A stretch of 64,000 bases of DNA from Streptomyces pyxinae (GTDB lineage Bacteria; Actinomycetota; Actinomycetes; Streptomycetales; Streptomycetaceae): the NCBI RefSeq assembly GCF_024756275.1, contig NZ_JANUGQ010000007.1, forward strand, positions 186,001 through 250,000, written 5' to 3'. A model generated the notes under the pieces. The model was not told the DNA's origin, did not search any database, and was given only the letters and a program-made list of their open reading frames with translations. Position numbers and translations under genes: made by a program. Position 1 is the first letter of the stretch. Each line of letters starts with the position of its first letter. Positions 9,939 to 17,922 of this stretch are shown here, in pieces.

Positions 9939-10238
9939 CGAGTCCTCCGGTTCATCCGGTTCATCCGGTTTTCGAGTGTGAGGTACGGGCCGGCCGGGAG
10001 CGGCACGGACCGTGCAGAGGAGGACGATACTCGCGGGTCACCCCCTCCCGCACATCGGGTTCACCGAGCCCATACGCGTTGTTGACCTCCGTTTTCCACT
10101 TGTTCGCTCCGGGTCTGCCGCCCGGGAAGCCCTGGCTCCTACCATCGCCCGGACACCGGCGTACGCCGGAGACGATGGGGTAGCGAACCCCGGGACCCGC
10201 CGACGGGTCACCCGAACGGAACATCACGAGGAGCCTTC

Positions 10239-11462
10239 ATGACACAGGGTGCGCGCGGAATCCCGGCGCGGCGGAGCGTGCTGGGAGCGGCGGTGCTCGG
10301 CTCGGCCGCCACCGTGGCAGCCGGGACGGCCGCCCCCGCCGCGGCGGCGACCGGCATCGCCGGAACGGCGGCCGGCGCCGCCGCCGGGACGGCCGCCGCC
10401 CGGAGCGGCGCGGCGAGCGGCTCGTACCGCCGGCTGCCGGTGCCGACGATCATCGCGCACCGGGGTGTCAGCGGACAGCGCCCCGAGCACACCCTGGGCT
10501 CGTACCAGCTCGCCCTGGAACTGGGCGCGCACCTCATCGAGCAGGACGTCGTGCCCACCCGGGACGGCCATCTGGTCTGCCGCCACGAGAACGACATCAC
10601 CGGAACGACGGATGTGGCCGACCGCCCCGAGTTCGCCGCCCGCAAGACCACCAAGACGGTCGACGGGGCCAAGCTGACCGGCTGGTTCACCGAGGACTTC
10701 ACCCTCGCCGAGCTGAAGACGCTGCGGGCCAAGGAGCGCATCCCGGCCGTCCGCCAGCGAAACACCCTCTACGACGGCCGCTGGGACGTGCCCACCCTCG
10801 AGGAGGTACTGCGCTGGGCCGAGCGGGAGGGCCGGCGGCGCGGGCACCCGGTCTGGCTGTACATCGAGACCAAGCACCCCACCTACTTCCGGAAGCTGGG
10901 TCTCGGCCTGGAGGAGCGGCTCGCCGGGCTGCTGCGCCGGTACGGGCGCCACCGCGCCGACGGCGCCACCCTGCTCCAGTCCTTCGAGCCAAGCAGCCTC
11001 CGGCGGCTGGCCGGGCTGGTCCGCACCCCCCGGGTCCTGCTGCTCGACGCGGCGGCCACCCGGCCCTGGGACTTCACCGAGGCCAAGGACCCGCGCACGG
11101 TGGCCGACCTCATCACCCCGGCCGGGCTCAAGGAGGTCGCCTCCTACGCGCAGGGCATCGGCCCCACCCTGGACCTGATCATCCCCAAGGGCGCCGACGG
11201 GCGGCTGGGCCGGCCGACCTCCCTGGTGCGGGACGCCCACGCCCGGGGGCTGATCCTCCACCCGTACACCATGCGGAACGAGAACTCCTTCCTGCCCGCC
11301 GACTTCCGGCGCGGCTCCGATCCGGCGGCGTACGGGGACGTGTTCGGCGCCTACCGGACGTATCTGGCCACCGGCATCGACGGGGTCTTCACCGACAACT
11401 GCGACACCGGCCTGCTCGCGGCGGCGGACTTCCACGAGGGGGACCGCGAGCACGGCCACTGA
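10239..11462 (+). CDS. Glycerophosphodiester phosphodiesterase, Tat-exported
   Basis: 407 aa. Hydrolyses glycerophosphodiesters to glycerol-3-phosphate and alcohol outside the membrane. Twin-arginine signal: ARRSVLGAAVLG at ~10-21, then a hydrophobic Ala-rich stretch to about residue 40, and an Ala/Gly-rich spacer to ~62. GDPD motifs: IIAHRGVSGQRPEHT (His74, Glu83), RHEND near residue 108 and YIETKHP near 208-214. The C-terminus contains GIDGVFTDN, typical of the TIM-barrel end. ATG 10239 is preceded by GAGGAG. Family length is normal for the GlpQ type. Likely used for phosphate or glycerol scavenging. Confidence 0.93.
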   Translation: MTQGARGIPARRSVLGAAVLGSAATVAAGTAAPAAAATGIAGTAAGAAAGTAAARSGAASGSYRRLPVPTIIAHRGVSGQRPEHTLGSYQLALELGAHLIEQDVVPTRDGHLVCRHENDITGTTDVADRPEFAARKTTKTVDGAKLTGWFTEDFTLAELKTLRAKERIPAVRQRNTLYDGRWDVPTLEEVLRWAEREGRRRGHPVWLYIETKHPTYFRKLGLGLEERLAGLLRRYGRHRADGATLLQSFEPSSLRRLAGLVRTPRVLLLDAAATRPWDFTEAKDPRTVADLITPAGLKEVASYAQGIGPTLDLIIPKGADGRLGRPTSLVRDAHARGLILHPYTMRNENSFLPADFRRGSDPAAYGDVFGAYRTYLATGIDGVFTDNCDTGLLAAADFHEGDREHGH

Positions 11463-11475
11463 GCCGGACGCTCCC

Positions 11476-11590
11476 GCCCCGGGCCCCGGACCACCCGGGG
11501 CCCGGCCCCCTGACCACCCGGGCCCGAGCCCCCGGACCACCTGGGGCCGAGCCCCTGGACCACCCGGGGTGCGGGCCCTGGACCACCTGG
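11476..11590. repeat. 23-bp minisatellite, five copies
   Basis: Five consecutive 23-bp units at 11476, 11499, 11522, 11545 and 11568, each of the form GSCCCGRGCCCCYGGACCACCYGG-like with shared GGACCACC(C/T)GG end. More degenerate copies continue to about 11660. It lies directly after the glycerophosphodiesterase stop. Confidence 0.93.
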
Positions 11591-11729
11591 GGGACCGGAC
11601 ATCCGGCCTCCCTGGCCCCCCGGGCCCTGGCCACCTGGGGCCCGGCCCCCCCGGGCCGCCTCCGTCCGGGGGACCCAGGCGTCAGCCGGGCAGCGCGCGC
11701 ACCCCCCGGACGGGTGGTTTGCCGGCCTC

Positions 11730-12479
11730 ATGGCAACCGGAGGCGGGGGAGCGGTCGTCCGGGCGGGCATGACAGCCCGCCAGGCGCCCCACCCCGCCTC
11801 CCGCACCGGCCCCGGCCGCACGCCCCCGGCCGCCGGACACCGCACGCCCCCGCCCACCGGGCATCGCGCACCCGCGCCCGCCGCGCTCCGGACGGCCCGC
11901 CCGGCCGCCCGCACCGGCCCGCTGCCCGAACCGTTCACCACGCTCACCCGGCTGCTCGCCGCCGAGTCGCGGGCCGAGGCGGCAGCGGCGGGCATCGACC
12001 CGGCCGACCTGGAACAGGCCGTCTGGCTCCGGCTCCTGGAGCGGCTCCACACCGGTACGGGGGTCCCCGAGCGCCCCGCCGACTGGCTGCGCCGGGCCGT
12101 ACGCGCCGAGGTCCGCCGCGCCCGGCGCACCGCCGTCCAGGAACGCCCGTACGGCCCCGGCCGCGAGCCGGCGCCCGGCCCCGGGGCGGCGCAGGCCGAG
12201 GCGGAGCCCGAACCGGCCGCGCTCTCCGCCGAGCGGCGCCGGGCGCTCCGTACCGCCATCGACCGCACGCCCGTGCGGTGCCGCCGGCTGCTGACCGCGA
12301 TGTTGTCGCCGAAAGACCCCACCTACCGAGAAATCGCAGGAGAGTTGGGTATCTCACAGGGAAGTCTGGGGCCGATGCGTTCCCGTTGCCTGGGATGTTT
12401 GCGCAGAATGCTCGCGGCAGGGGTTGCCGCTCCGCCGCCGAGGGAAGGGAGCGGTAGACCGACAGGGCGCATCAGATGA
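11730..12479 (+). CDS. RNA polymerase sigma-factor-like protein (ECF-type)
   Basis: 249 aa from ATG 11730; a start at ATG 11769 (236 aa) is equally possible. After a Pro/Ala/Arg-rich N-terminus (~1-60), residues ~65-125 resemble region 2 (ADLEQAVWLRLLERL), and the C-terminus has a clear region 4 helix-turn-helix: CRRLLTAMLSPKDPTYREIA, then GELGISQGSLGPMRSR near 200-225. The pattern 'YREIAGELGISQGSLGPMRSRCL' is typical of ECF-like sigma factors that read -35 elements. No anti-sigma gene is adjacent. The frame stops at 12477-12479, within a few bases of the next gene. Confidence 0.72.
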   Translation: MATGGGGAVVRAGMTARQAPHPASRTGPGRTPPAAGHRTPPPTGHRAPAPAALRTARPAARTGPLPEPFTTLTRLLAAESRAEAAAAGIDPADLEQAVWLRLLERLHTGTGVPERPADWLRRAVRAEVRRARRTAVQERPYGPGREPAPGPGAAQAEAEPEPAALSAERRRALRTAIDRTPVRCRRLLTAMLSPKDPTYREIAGELGISQGSLGPMRSRCLGCLRRMLAAGVAAPPPREGSGRPTGRIR

Positions 12480-12496
12480 GCCGGAGGCATGCACAC

Positions 12497-12979
12497 ATGG
12501 GCATGAGCGTGACCATCTCAGCGGCGGGAGCGCAGGACGCCGAGCAGATCCTCAAGCTTCAGTATCTGTGCTACCAGAGCGAGGCCGAGCTCTACGGCGA
12601 CTACTCCATCGAGCCGCTGGTGCAGACCCTGGCCGACCTCACGGAAGAACTCGGCCGCGGCCACGCCCTGGTGGCCCGGCTCGGGGACGAGGTGGTCGCC
12701 TCCGTGCGCGGTGAGGCCGACGAGACCGGCACGGTCACCATCGCCCATCTGATCGTCCACCCCCGGCTGCGCCGGCACGGCCTGGGCGGCCGGCTGCTGG
12801 ACGCCATCGAGGCCCACTTCGCCGGCGACCCCGCGCCCGCCGCCAAGCGCTTCCAGCTCCGCGCCGGTCACCGCAGCGAGGGCAATCTGCGGCTGTACCG
12901 GAAGAAGGGGTACGCCGCCGTGGGCACCCGCGAGGTCGGCCCCCGGCTCACCCTGGTCACCCTGGAGAAGGCGGCCTGA
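12497..12979 (+). CDS. GNAT-family N-acetyltransferase
   Basis: 160 aa. Acetyl-CoA-dependent transferase; substrate unknown. Motif A is IAHLIVHPRLRRHGLGGRLL (residues ~85-104), with the RxxGxGxxL acetyl-CoA loop; the C-terminal NLRLYRKKGYAAVG is the usual motif B. ATG 12497 was chosen because GGAGG (12483-12487) lies 9 bp upstream; an ATG at 12476 overlapping the sigma-gene stop is in frame and would add 7 residues. The overlap suggests it is co-transcribed with the sigma-like gene. Confidence 0.86.
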   Translation: MGMSVTISAAGAQDAEQILKLQYLCYQSEAELYGDYSIEPLVQTLADLTEELGRGHALVARLGDEVVASVRGEADETGTVTIAHLIVHPRLRRHGLGGRLLDAIEAHFAGDPAPAAKRFQLRAGHRSEGNLRLYRKKGYAAVGTREVGPRLTLVTLEKAA

Positions 12980-12985
12980 CGATCC

Positions 12986-13031
12986 GGCACCCGGCGGGCG
13001 CGCCGGGGCCGGTCCGCCTCGCACGGGTGCC
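12986..13031. terminator. Possible terminator after GNAT gene
   Basis: GGCACCCG (12986-12993) pairs with CGGGTGCC (13024-13031), with an inner GGCGG/CCGCC pairing; lies between convergent genes. Long loop, so moderate support only. Confidence 0.4.
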
Positions 13032-13094
13032 CGGCCGTCCGGGCGTCAGGCGTCGGCCGCCAGCCGTGCGAGCGCGCGTACGGCCGGCCCGGCG

Positions 13095-13598
13095 TCAGAC
13101 GGCGGCGGGCCGGGCGTCCTCGGCGGACGGGCGGCGCGAGCGGCGCAGCCAGAGGATGCCGGTCACGGGGAGCAGCACCGGGATGAAGACATAGCCGTAG
13201 CCGTACTTGGACCAGACCGTGGCGTCCGGGAAGGCGCCCGGGTCCAGCAGGGTCCAGGTGCCCACGGCCAGCACACCGGCCAGCTCGGCGGCGCAGCAGG
13301 CCAGCGCCGCCCGGCGGGCCGTCTCGCCGCCCCGGACCAGGGTGTAGGTGATGAAGGCGTAGACCACGGCGGCGACCGCCGACAGCGAGTACGCCAGCGG
13401 CGCCCGGTGGAACTCGGTGGCGATCTGGTAGACCGAGCGCGAGACCGCCCCCACCGACATCACGCCGTACAGCCAGACGAGCAGGATGCCCGGCCCCTTC
13501 ACCAGCCGGTTGCCGCCCCCGGTGGGGCCCTTCGCCCCGGCCGTGGTGGTTCCGCTGCCGCCGTTGCCCGTGTCGTCCCCGGGTGCGGTGCCGGTCAT
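13095..13598 (-). CDS. Four-TMS membrane protein, unknown
   Basis: 167 aa. A Gly/Thr-rich cytoplasmic N-terminus (~1-32) precedes about four hydrophobic helices: ILLVWLYGVMSVGAVS, YSLSAVAAVVYAFITYTLV, ALACCAAELAGVLAVGTWTL and YGYVFIPVLLPVTGILWL. Ends in a basic tail. ATG 13598 lies 1 bp after the stop of the upstream leftward gene (13600-13959), so both form one unit. No recognised domain or motif; integral membrane location is the only safe statement. Confidence 0.8.
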   Translation of the reverse strand: MTGTAPGDDTGNGGSGTTTAGAKGPTGGGNRLVKGPGILLVWLYGVMSVGAVSRSVYQIATEFHRAPLAYSLSAVAAVVYAFITYTLVRGGETARRAALACCAAELAGVLAVGTWTLLDPGAFPDATVWSKYGYGYVFIPVLLPVTGILWLRRSRRPSAEDARPAAV

Positions 13599-13599
13599 G

Positions 13600-13959
13600 T
13601 CAGCCCTTCCAGATGTCGTAGAGGCGCACTTCCAGCACCGCCAGCACGATCGCGCCCGCCGCCACGGTCGCCGAACCCCAGCGGCTCCGCTCCACCAGCG
13701 ACATGAACCCCGCCGCCGGGATCGCGCAGAGCGCCCCGATCAGATACGCCACGAAGATCGCCGTGCCCTCGTCGGCCCGCGCGCCCTGCGCCAGCCGTAC
13801 GACGCCGACCACCAGCTGCGCCAGCGCCAGCACGGTCACCACGGCCATGCCGATGAAGTGCCAGTCCTTGGTCGGCTGGTCCCGGTAGGCGGCGAATCCG
13901 CACCAGGCGGCGAGGGCGAGGGCGGCCGCCGAGAGGGCGGCCGTCAGGGCGTCGAGCAT
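13600..13959 (-). CDS. Four-TMS small membrane protein, unknown
   Basis: 119 aa, four predicted helices: ALTAALSAAALALAAWCGF, GMAVVTVLALAQLVVGVVRL, AIFVAYLIGALCAIPAAGFM and ATVAAGAIVLAVLEVRLYDI. ATG 13959 chosen at the start of the first helix; an upstream in-frame extension is Arg/Pro-rich and unlikely. Immediately upstream of, and probably co-expressed with, the 167-aa membrane protein. Divergent from the methionine transporter leader, with ~300 bp between them. Confidence 0.8.
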   Translation of the reverse strand: MLDALTAALSAAALALAAWCGFAAYRDQPTKDWHFIGMAVVTVLALAQLVVGVVRLAQGARADEGTAIFVAYLIGALCAIPAAGFMSLVERSRWGSATVAAGAIVLAVLEVRLYDIWKG

Positions 13960-14184
13960 GGGCCCGAGAGTATTACGGTCCCCGGACAGTGCTCCGCCCG
14001 GCCCCGTGCGCCGCCGCCAGTGGTCCAGTCGTCCGGGCGGGCGCCCGGGCACCGTGGCCTTGGCCACAAACCGCCCCCGCCCCGGTCCGGCCCGTCCGCC
14101 GAACCGGGGCGTCCCGGATGGGCATACCCGCAGCTCACCACCCGTGAAGTGGAGATCTGCCGGTGAGCTTTCCGGTCGGAGGGC

Positions 14185-14221
14185 GTCCGAATGGCGTGCG
14201 TTCGACGTCCGCTATTCGGAC
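14185..14221. promoter_or_regulatory. Perfect inverted repeat upstream of Met-transporter leader
   Basis: GTCCGAAT (14185-14192) and ATTCGGAC (14214-14221), perfect 8-bp arms 21 bp apart, about 40-80 bp before the leader peptide start. Possible binding site for a repressor of the met genes, or part of the promoter. TTTACT at 14251-14256 is a weak -10 candidate. Confidence 0.45.
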
Positions 14222-14263
14222 AAGATTCCGATGCTCGTCGGGCCTTCTGGTTTACTGACCCGC

Positions 14264-14350
14264 ATGACCACGACGAGCAGCCGCACCCTTGCGACCGAGG
14301 CGATCACGACGCCCGGTGCTCGTTGTATGTGTCGAATGTGCGCCTTCTGA
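14264..14350 (+). CDS. Cys/Met-rich leader peptide (putative attenuator uORF)
   Basis: 28 aa. It begins MTTTSSRTLATEAI and ends ARCMCRMCAF: three Cys and two Met within the last eight residues, directly before the stop at 14348-14350. Clusters of the regulated amino acid's codons at the end of a short reading frame are the hallmark of ribosome-mediated attenuation, and Cys-rich leaders occur upstream of sulfur genes in actinobacteria. It lies ~200 bp upstream of metN. A downstream pairing, CTCGC/GCGAG around 14365-14385, and an internal ACGAGCA/TGCTCGT pairing give possible alternative structures. Translation itself is not proven. Confidence 0.6.
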   Translation: MTTTSSRTLATEAITTPGARCMCRMCAF

Positions 14351-14553
14351 GGGCCCCTGCCTGAGCCTCGCGCCCCGAAGCGAGACCCGACAGCCGGGCC
14401 TCGTCCGCCTCCCGCCGACGGGAGCCGCGGACCGGGCCAGCCCCCGCGCACGCGCCGTCCCGGCCACCCGCCGACCCCAGCCGTGCCACGTCCGAACGAC
14501 GACTCCCGTGCCGGCGGACCCCGCGCCGCGCACTCGACAGTGACGGAAACCCT

Positions 14554-15816
14554 GTGATCACCACCAAGGGCCTGACCAAGGTCTATGAATCGCGAGGCCG
14601 CCAGGTCACCGCTCTGGACGGCGTCGATCTGCACGTCCGCGAGGGCGAGGTCTTCGGCGTCATCGGTCAGAGCGGCGCCGGCAAGTCCTCGCTGATCCGC
14701 TGCGTCAATCTGCTGGAGCGCCCCACCGCCGGCACCGTGACGGTCGACGGCGTCGACCTCACCGCACTGGCCGGCCGGGGCCGCCGCGCGAACAAGGACC
14801 TGCGCGCCGCGCGCACCCGTATCGGCATGGTCTTCCAGCACTTCAACCTGCTGTCCTCGCGCACCGTCCAGGACAACATCGAACTGCCGCTGGAGATCCT
14901 CGGCGTCTCCGGGGCGGAGCGCTCCCGGCGCGCCCTGGAACTGCTCGACCTCGTCGGGCTCGGGGACAAGGCCCGCGCCTACCCCGCCCAGCTCTCCGGC
15001 GGACAGAAGCAGCGGGTGGGCATCGCCCGCGCGCTGGCCGGCAACCCCAAGGTCCTGCTCTCGGACGAGGCCACCAGCGCGCTCGACCCGGAGACCACCC
15101 GCTCCATCCTCCAGCTGCTGCGCGACCTCAACCAGCAGCTCGGGCTGACCGTCCTCCTCATCACCCATGAGATGGAGGTGGTCAAGACGATCTGCGACTC
15201 GGCCGCCCTGATGCGCAAGGGACGGATCGTGGAGTCCGGCGGGGTCACCGAACTGCTCGCCACCCCCGGCTCCGAGCTGGCCCGCGAGCTGTTCCCGGTC
15301 GGCGGTACGGCCTCCGGCCCGGACCGTACAGTCATCGACGTCACCTTCCACGGGGACTCCGCCACCCAGCCGGTGATCTCGCAGCTCTCCCGCACCTACA
15401 ACGTCGACATCTCGATCCTCGGCGCCGCGATGGACACCGTCGCGGGCCGCCAGATCGGCCGGATGCGGATCGAGCTGCCCGGGCGGTACGAGGAGAACGT
15501 CGTCCCGGTCGGCTTCCTGCGCGAGCAGGGGCTCCAGGTCGACGTGCTCGACCCGGCCGAGCTGGCCGCCGAGGCCGCCGCCCCGACCGGCCTGGTCACC
15601 AGTGCCGCCACCACCGCCGAGGTCGTCGGCGGAACCGCGGACGGGGACACGCCCCCGGAGGCGACCACGGCCGCGGACACGGACGCCGCCCCGGGCCCGG
15701 ACTCGGCCCCGGCCGCGGACACCGAGACGGAGGCCGCCCCGGAGGAGACCGCCGGGAAGGACCCGGCCGCCAGCGCGGACCGGAGTCCCGCACTCGTCAA
15801 GGAGAACGCCAAGTGA
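14554..15816 (+). CDS. metN: Methionine ABC transporter ATP-binding protein
   Basis: 420 aa. ATPase of the MetNIQ importer for methionine. Walker A GQSGAGKSS at ~38-46, Q-loop GMVFQHFNLL near 91, signature LSGGQKQRV near 148, Walker B LLSDEATSALDP near 170 and H-loop THEM. The C-terminal NIL ligand-sensing domain (~260-340) allows trans-inhibition by methionine. An extra ~75-residue Ala/Thr/Asp/Pro tail follows (~345-420) that ordinary MetN lacks. GTG 14554 is the only reasonable start; its ribosome site is weak, consistent with control by the leader. GTGA overlap with metI at 15813. Confidence 0.95.
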   Translation: MITTKGLTKVYESRGRQVTALDGVDLHVREGEVFGVIGQSGAGKSSLIRCVNLLERPTAGTVTVDGVDLTALAGRGRRANKDLRAARTRIGMVFQHFNLLSSRTVQDNIELPLEILGVSGAERSRRALELLDLVGLGDKARAYPAQLSGGQKQRVGIARALAGNPKVLLSDEATSALDPETTRSILQLLRDLNQQLGLTVLLITHEMEVVKTICDSAALMRKGRIVESGGVTELLATPGSELARELFPVGGTASGPDRTVIDVTFHGDSATQPVISQLSRTYNVDISILGAAMDTVAGRQIGRMRIELPGRYEENVVPVGFLREQGLQVDVLDPAELAAEAAAPTGLVTSAATTAEVVGGTADGDTPPEATTAADTDAAPGPDSAPAADTETEAAPEETAGKDPAASADRSPALVKENAK

Positions 15817-16484
15817 GCTGGTCGGAGATGCAGCCCCTGCTGTCCCAGGGGACCATCGACACCCTGTACATGGTGCTGTGGGCCACCGTCGTCTCGGTCC
15901 TCGGCGGGCTGCCGCTCGGGGTTCTGCTGGTCCTCACCGACAAGGGCGGACTGCTGCGGAACGCCGTGGTGAACAAGGTCGTCGGCGCGATCGTGAACAT
16001 CGGCCGCTCGCTGCCGTTCATCATTCTGCTGATCGCCCTGATCCCCTTCACCACCCTGGTGGTGGGCACCTTCATCGGCCCCACCGCGATGATCGTGCCG
16101 CTGGCCATCGGCGCCATCCCGTTCTTCGCCCGGCTGGTGGAGACCGCGATCCGCGAGGTGGACCACGGTCTGGTGGAGGCGGTCCAGTCGATGGGCGGCT
16201 CCATCCCGACCATCATCCGCAAGGTGCTGCTGCCGCAGGCGCTGCCCTCGCTGGTCTCGGCGGTGACCACCACCGTGATCGTGCTCGTCGGCTACTCCGC
16301 GATGGCCGGCGCGGTCGGCGGCGAGGGCCTCGGCTCCAAGGCCATCACCTACGGCTACCAGCGCTTCGACACCCAGTTCATGCTGGTCACCGTCGTCGTA
16401 CTGATCGCGATCGTCACCGTGGTGCAGCTCGTCGGCGACCTGATCGTTCGGCTGCTGGCCCGCCGGGGGCGCACCGCCTCCTGA
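15813..16484 (+). CDS. metI: Methionine ABC transporter permease
   Basis: 223 aa. Membrane permease of the methionine importer with five predicted helices. The EAA coupling segment reads EVDHGLVEAVQSMGGSIPTI (residues ~107-126), the docking helix to MetN. Also GRSLPFIILLIALIPFTT and IGPTAMIVPLAIGAIPFFAR as in MetI. The GTG at 15813 overlaps the metN stop (GTGA), so it is translationally coupled. Length matches the family (~220 aa). Confidence 0.95.
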   Translation: MSWSEMQPLLSQGTIDTLYMVLWATVVSVLGGLPLGVLLVLTDKGGLLRNAVVNKVVGAIVNIGRSLPFIILLIALIPFTTLVVGTFIGPTAMIVPLAIGAIPFFARLVETAIREVDHGLVEAVQSMGGSIPTIIRKVLLPQALPSLVSAVTTTVIVLVGYSAMAGAVGGEGLGSKAITYGYQRFDTQFMLVTVVVLIAIVTVVQLVGDLIVRLLARRGRTAS

Positions 16485-16662
16485 ACCCGGCCCGGGCGCC
16501 CCACCGGCACCCCGTGCCGTAACCCAAGGCTTTCCTCCCTTCCGGTACGCCGCTCCGGCGGCCCGCCGGTCACCGGACGGCCCGGCCCCGCCGGACCGTC
16601 CGCCCCGAACCCCGCACTCCTTGTCCGGGCGTTGTCCGTTCCACCAGAAAGAGGCACTTTTC

Positions 16663-17520
16663 GTGCGTAAGAACCTGAAGCTCACCGCGGCCGCCGCCGC
16701 GACCGCCGCGCTGGCCCTCGGCCTCACCGCCTGCGGCACCGCCTCCGACCCGGCCGCCAAGTCCGGCGGCAAGGCCGACGAGTCCAAGCCGCTCGTCGTC
16801 GCCGCGTCCCCGACGCCGCACGCCGACATCCTCAACTTCGTCAAGGACAACCTGGCCGAGAAGGCCGGCCTCAAGCTGGAGGTGAAGGAGTTCACGGACT
16901 ACGTCCTGCCGAACACCGCCACCCAGCAGGGCCAGGTCGACGCCAACTACTTCCAGCACAAGCCGTACCTGGACGACTTCAACAAGAAGAACAACACCAC
17001 CATCGTCCCGGTGGTCAACGTCCACCTGGAGCCCCTCGGCCTCTACTCCCGGAAGCTGAAGGACCTCAAGGAGCTGAAGGCCGGCCAGACGGTGGCCGTG
17101 CCCAACGACACCACCAACGAGGGCCGGGCGCTCAAGCTGCTCGCGGACAACGGGCTCATCACCCTCAAGCCGGGCGTCGGCGCGGGCGGCAAGCTCTCCG
17201 ACATCACCGACAAGAAGGGTCTGGAGTTCAAGGAGCTGGAGGCCGCCACCGTGCCCCGCGCCCTGAACGACGTGGACGCCGCCGTGGTCAACGGCAACTA
17301 CGCCATCGAGGCCAAGCTCAGCCCGGCCAAGGACGCCCTCGCCATCGAGAAGCCCGAGGGCAACCCGTACGCCAACTTCCTCGCCGTGAAGAAGGGCAAC
17401 GAGCAGGACCCGCGCGTCCAGAAGCTCGCCAAGCTCCTCAACTCGCCCGAGGTGAAGAAGTACATCGAGGACCACTACAAGGACGGCTCGATCATCCCCG
17501 CCTTCGGCCCGGTCAAGTAA
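16663..17520 (+). CDS. metQ: Methionine-binding lipoprotein
   Basis: 285 aa. Substrate-binding lipoprotein of MetNIQ. The signal peptide is V-RKNLKLTAAAA... with lipobox LTAC and Cys24 as the lipidated residue; NlpA-family features follow: VVAASPTPHADIL, then EFTDYVLPNTA, then DANYFQHKPYLDDF and VPNDTTNEGRAL. GTG 16663 was chosen because AGAGG lies 6-9 bp upstream and gives a normal lipoprotein signal; a start further upstream (16621) would add 14 non-signal residues. The 178-bp gap from metI contains no gene and may hold an extra promoter. D- and L-methionine are the usual ligands. Confidence 0.95.
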   Translation: MRKNLKLTAAAAATAALALGLTACGTASDPAAKSGGKADESKPLVVAASPTPHADILNFVKDNLAEKAGLKLEVKEFTDYVLPNTATQQGQVDANYFQHKPYLDDFNKKNNTTIVPVVNVHLEPLGLYSRKLKDLKELKAGQTVAVPNDTTNEGRALKLLADNGLITLKPGVGAGGKLSDITDKKGLEFKELEAATVPRALNDVDAAVVNGNYAIEAKLSPAKDALAIEKPEGNPYANFLAVKKGNEQDPRVQKLAKLLNSPEVKKYIEDHYKDGSIIPAFGPVK

Positions 17521-17706
17521 CCCGGTCGCCCGCCCGCCCCTCCCGGCCGGGCGGCGTGACCGGACAGGCCGGCGGTCCCCTGGTCAGGGGGTGCCGCCGA
17601 CGGCTCCGGCAGCGGGTTCCGCGTGCCTCTCCGGTGCGCGGGACCCGCTGAGCCGTGCCCGGCGCCGAAGGCCCCGGCGGCCCGCGAGGACCCCGGCCCG
17701 CCGGCC

Positions 17707-17823
17707 CCCGGAGCCCCTGGTCGGACGATCCCCCAAGCCCCAGGTCCGGCGACCCCGAAGCCCCTGGTCAGACGAGTCCGGAGCCCCCGGCCCGCCGGCC
17801 GCCGAAACCCCCGGTCCGCCGAT
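17707..17823. repeat. 23-24-bp minisatellite, five copies
   Basis: Units begin at 17707, 17730, 17754, 17777 and 17800, with the pattern CCCGRAGCCCCYGGTCSGMCGA. The unit shares a GAGCCCCYGGWC core with the 23-bp array at 11476-11590. It occupies the 400-bp gap between metQ and the next gene, where no protein-coding signal is seen. Confidence 0.88.
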
Positions 17824-17922
17824 CCCCACCCGGCCTGCGCCGGGTCCCGTTCATGCTGCATGCTGTCCGTTCACGGCCTTTACGGACGGTCGTCGTCTTC
17901 GGTCCCCGGCATGGAGCTGCGC

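Noticed and set aside
14351..14553. SAM riboswitch before metN
   Set aside because: No recognisable SAM-I, SAM-II or SAM-IV core; the Cys/Met leader peptide explains the long leader better.
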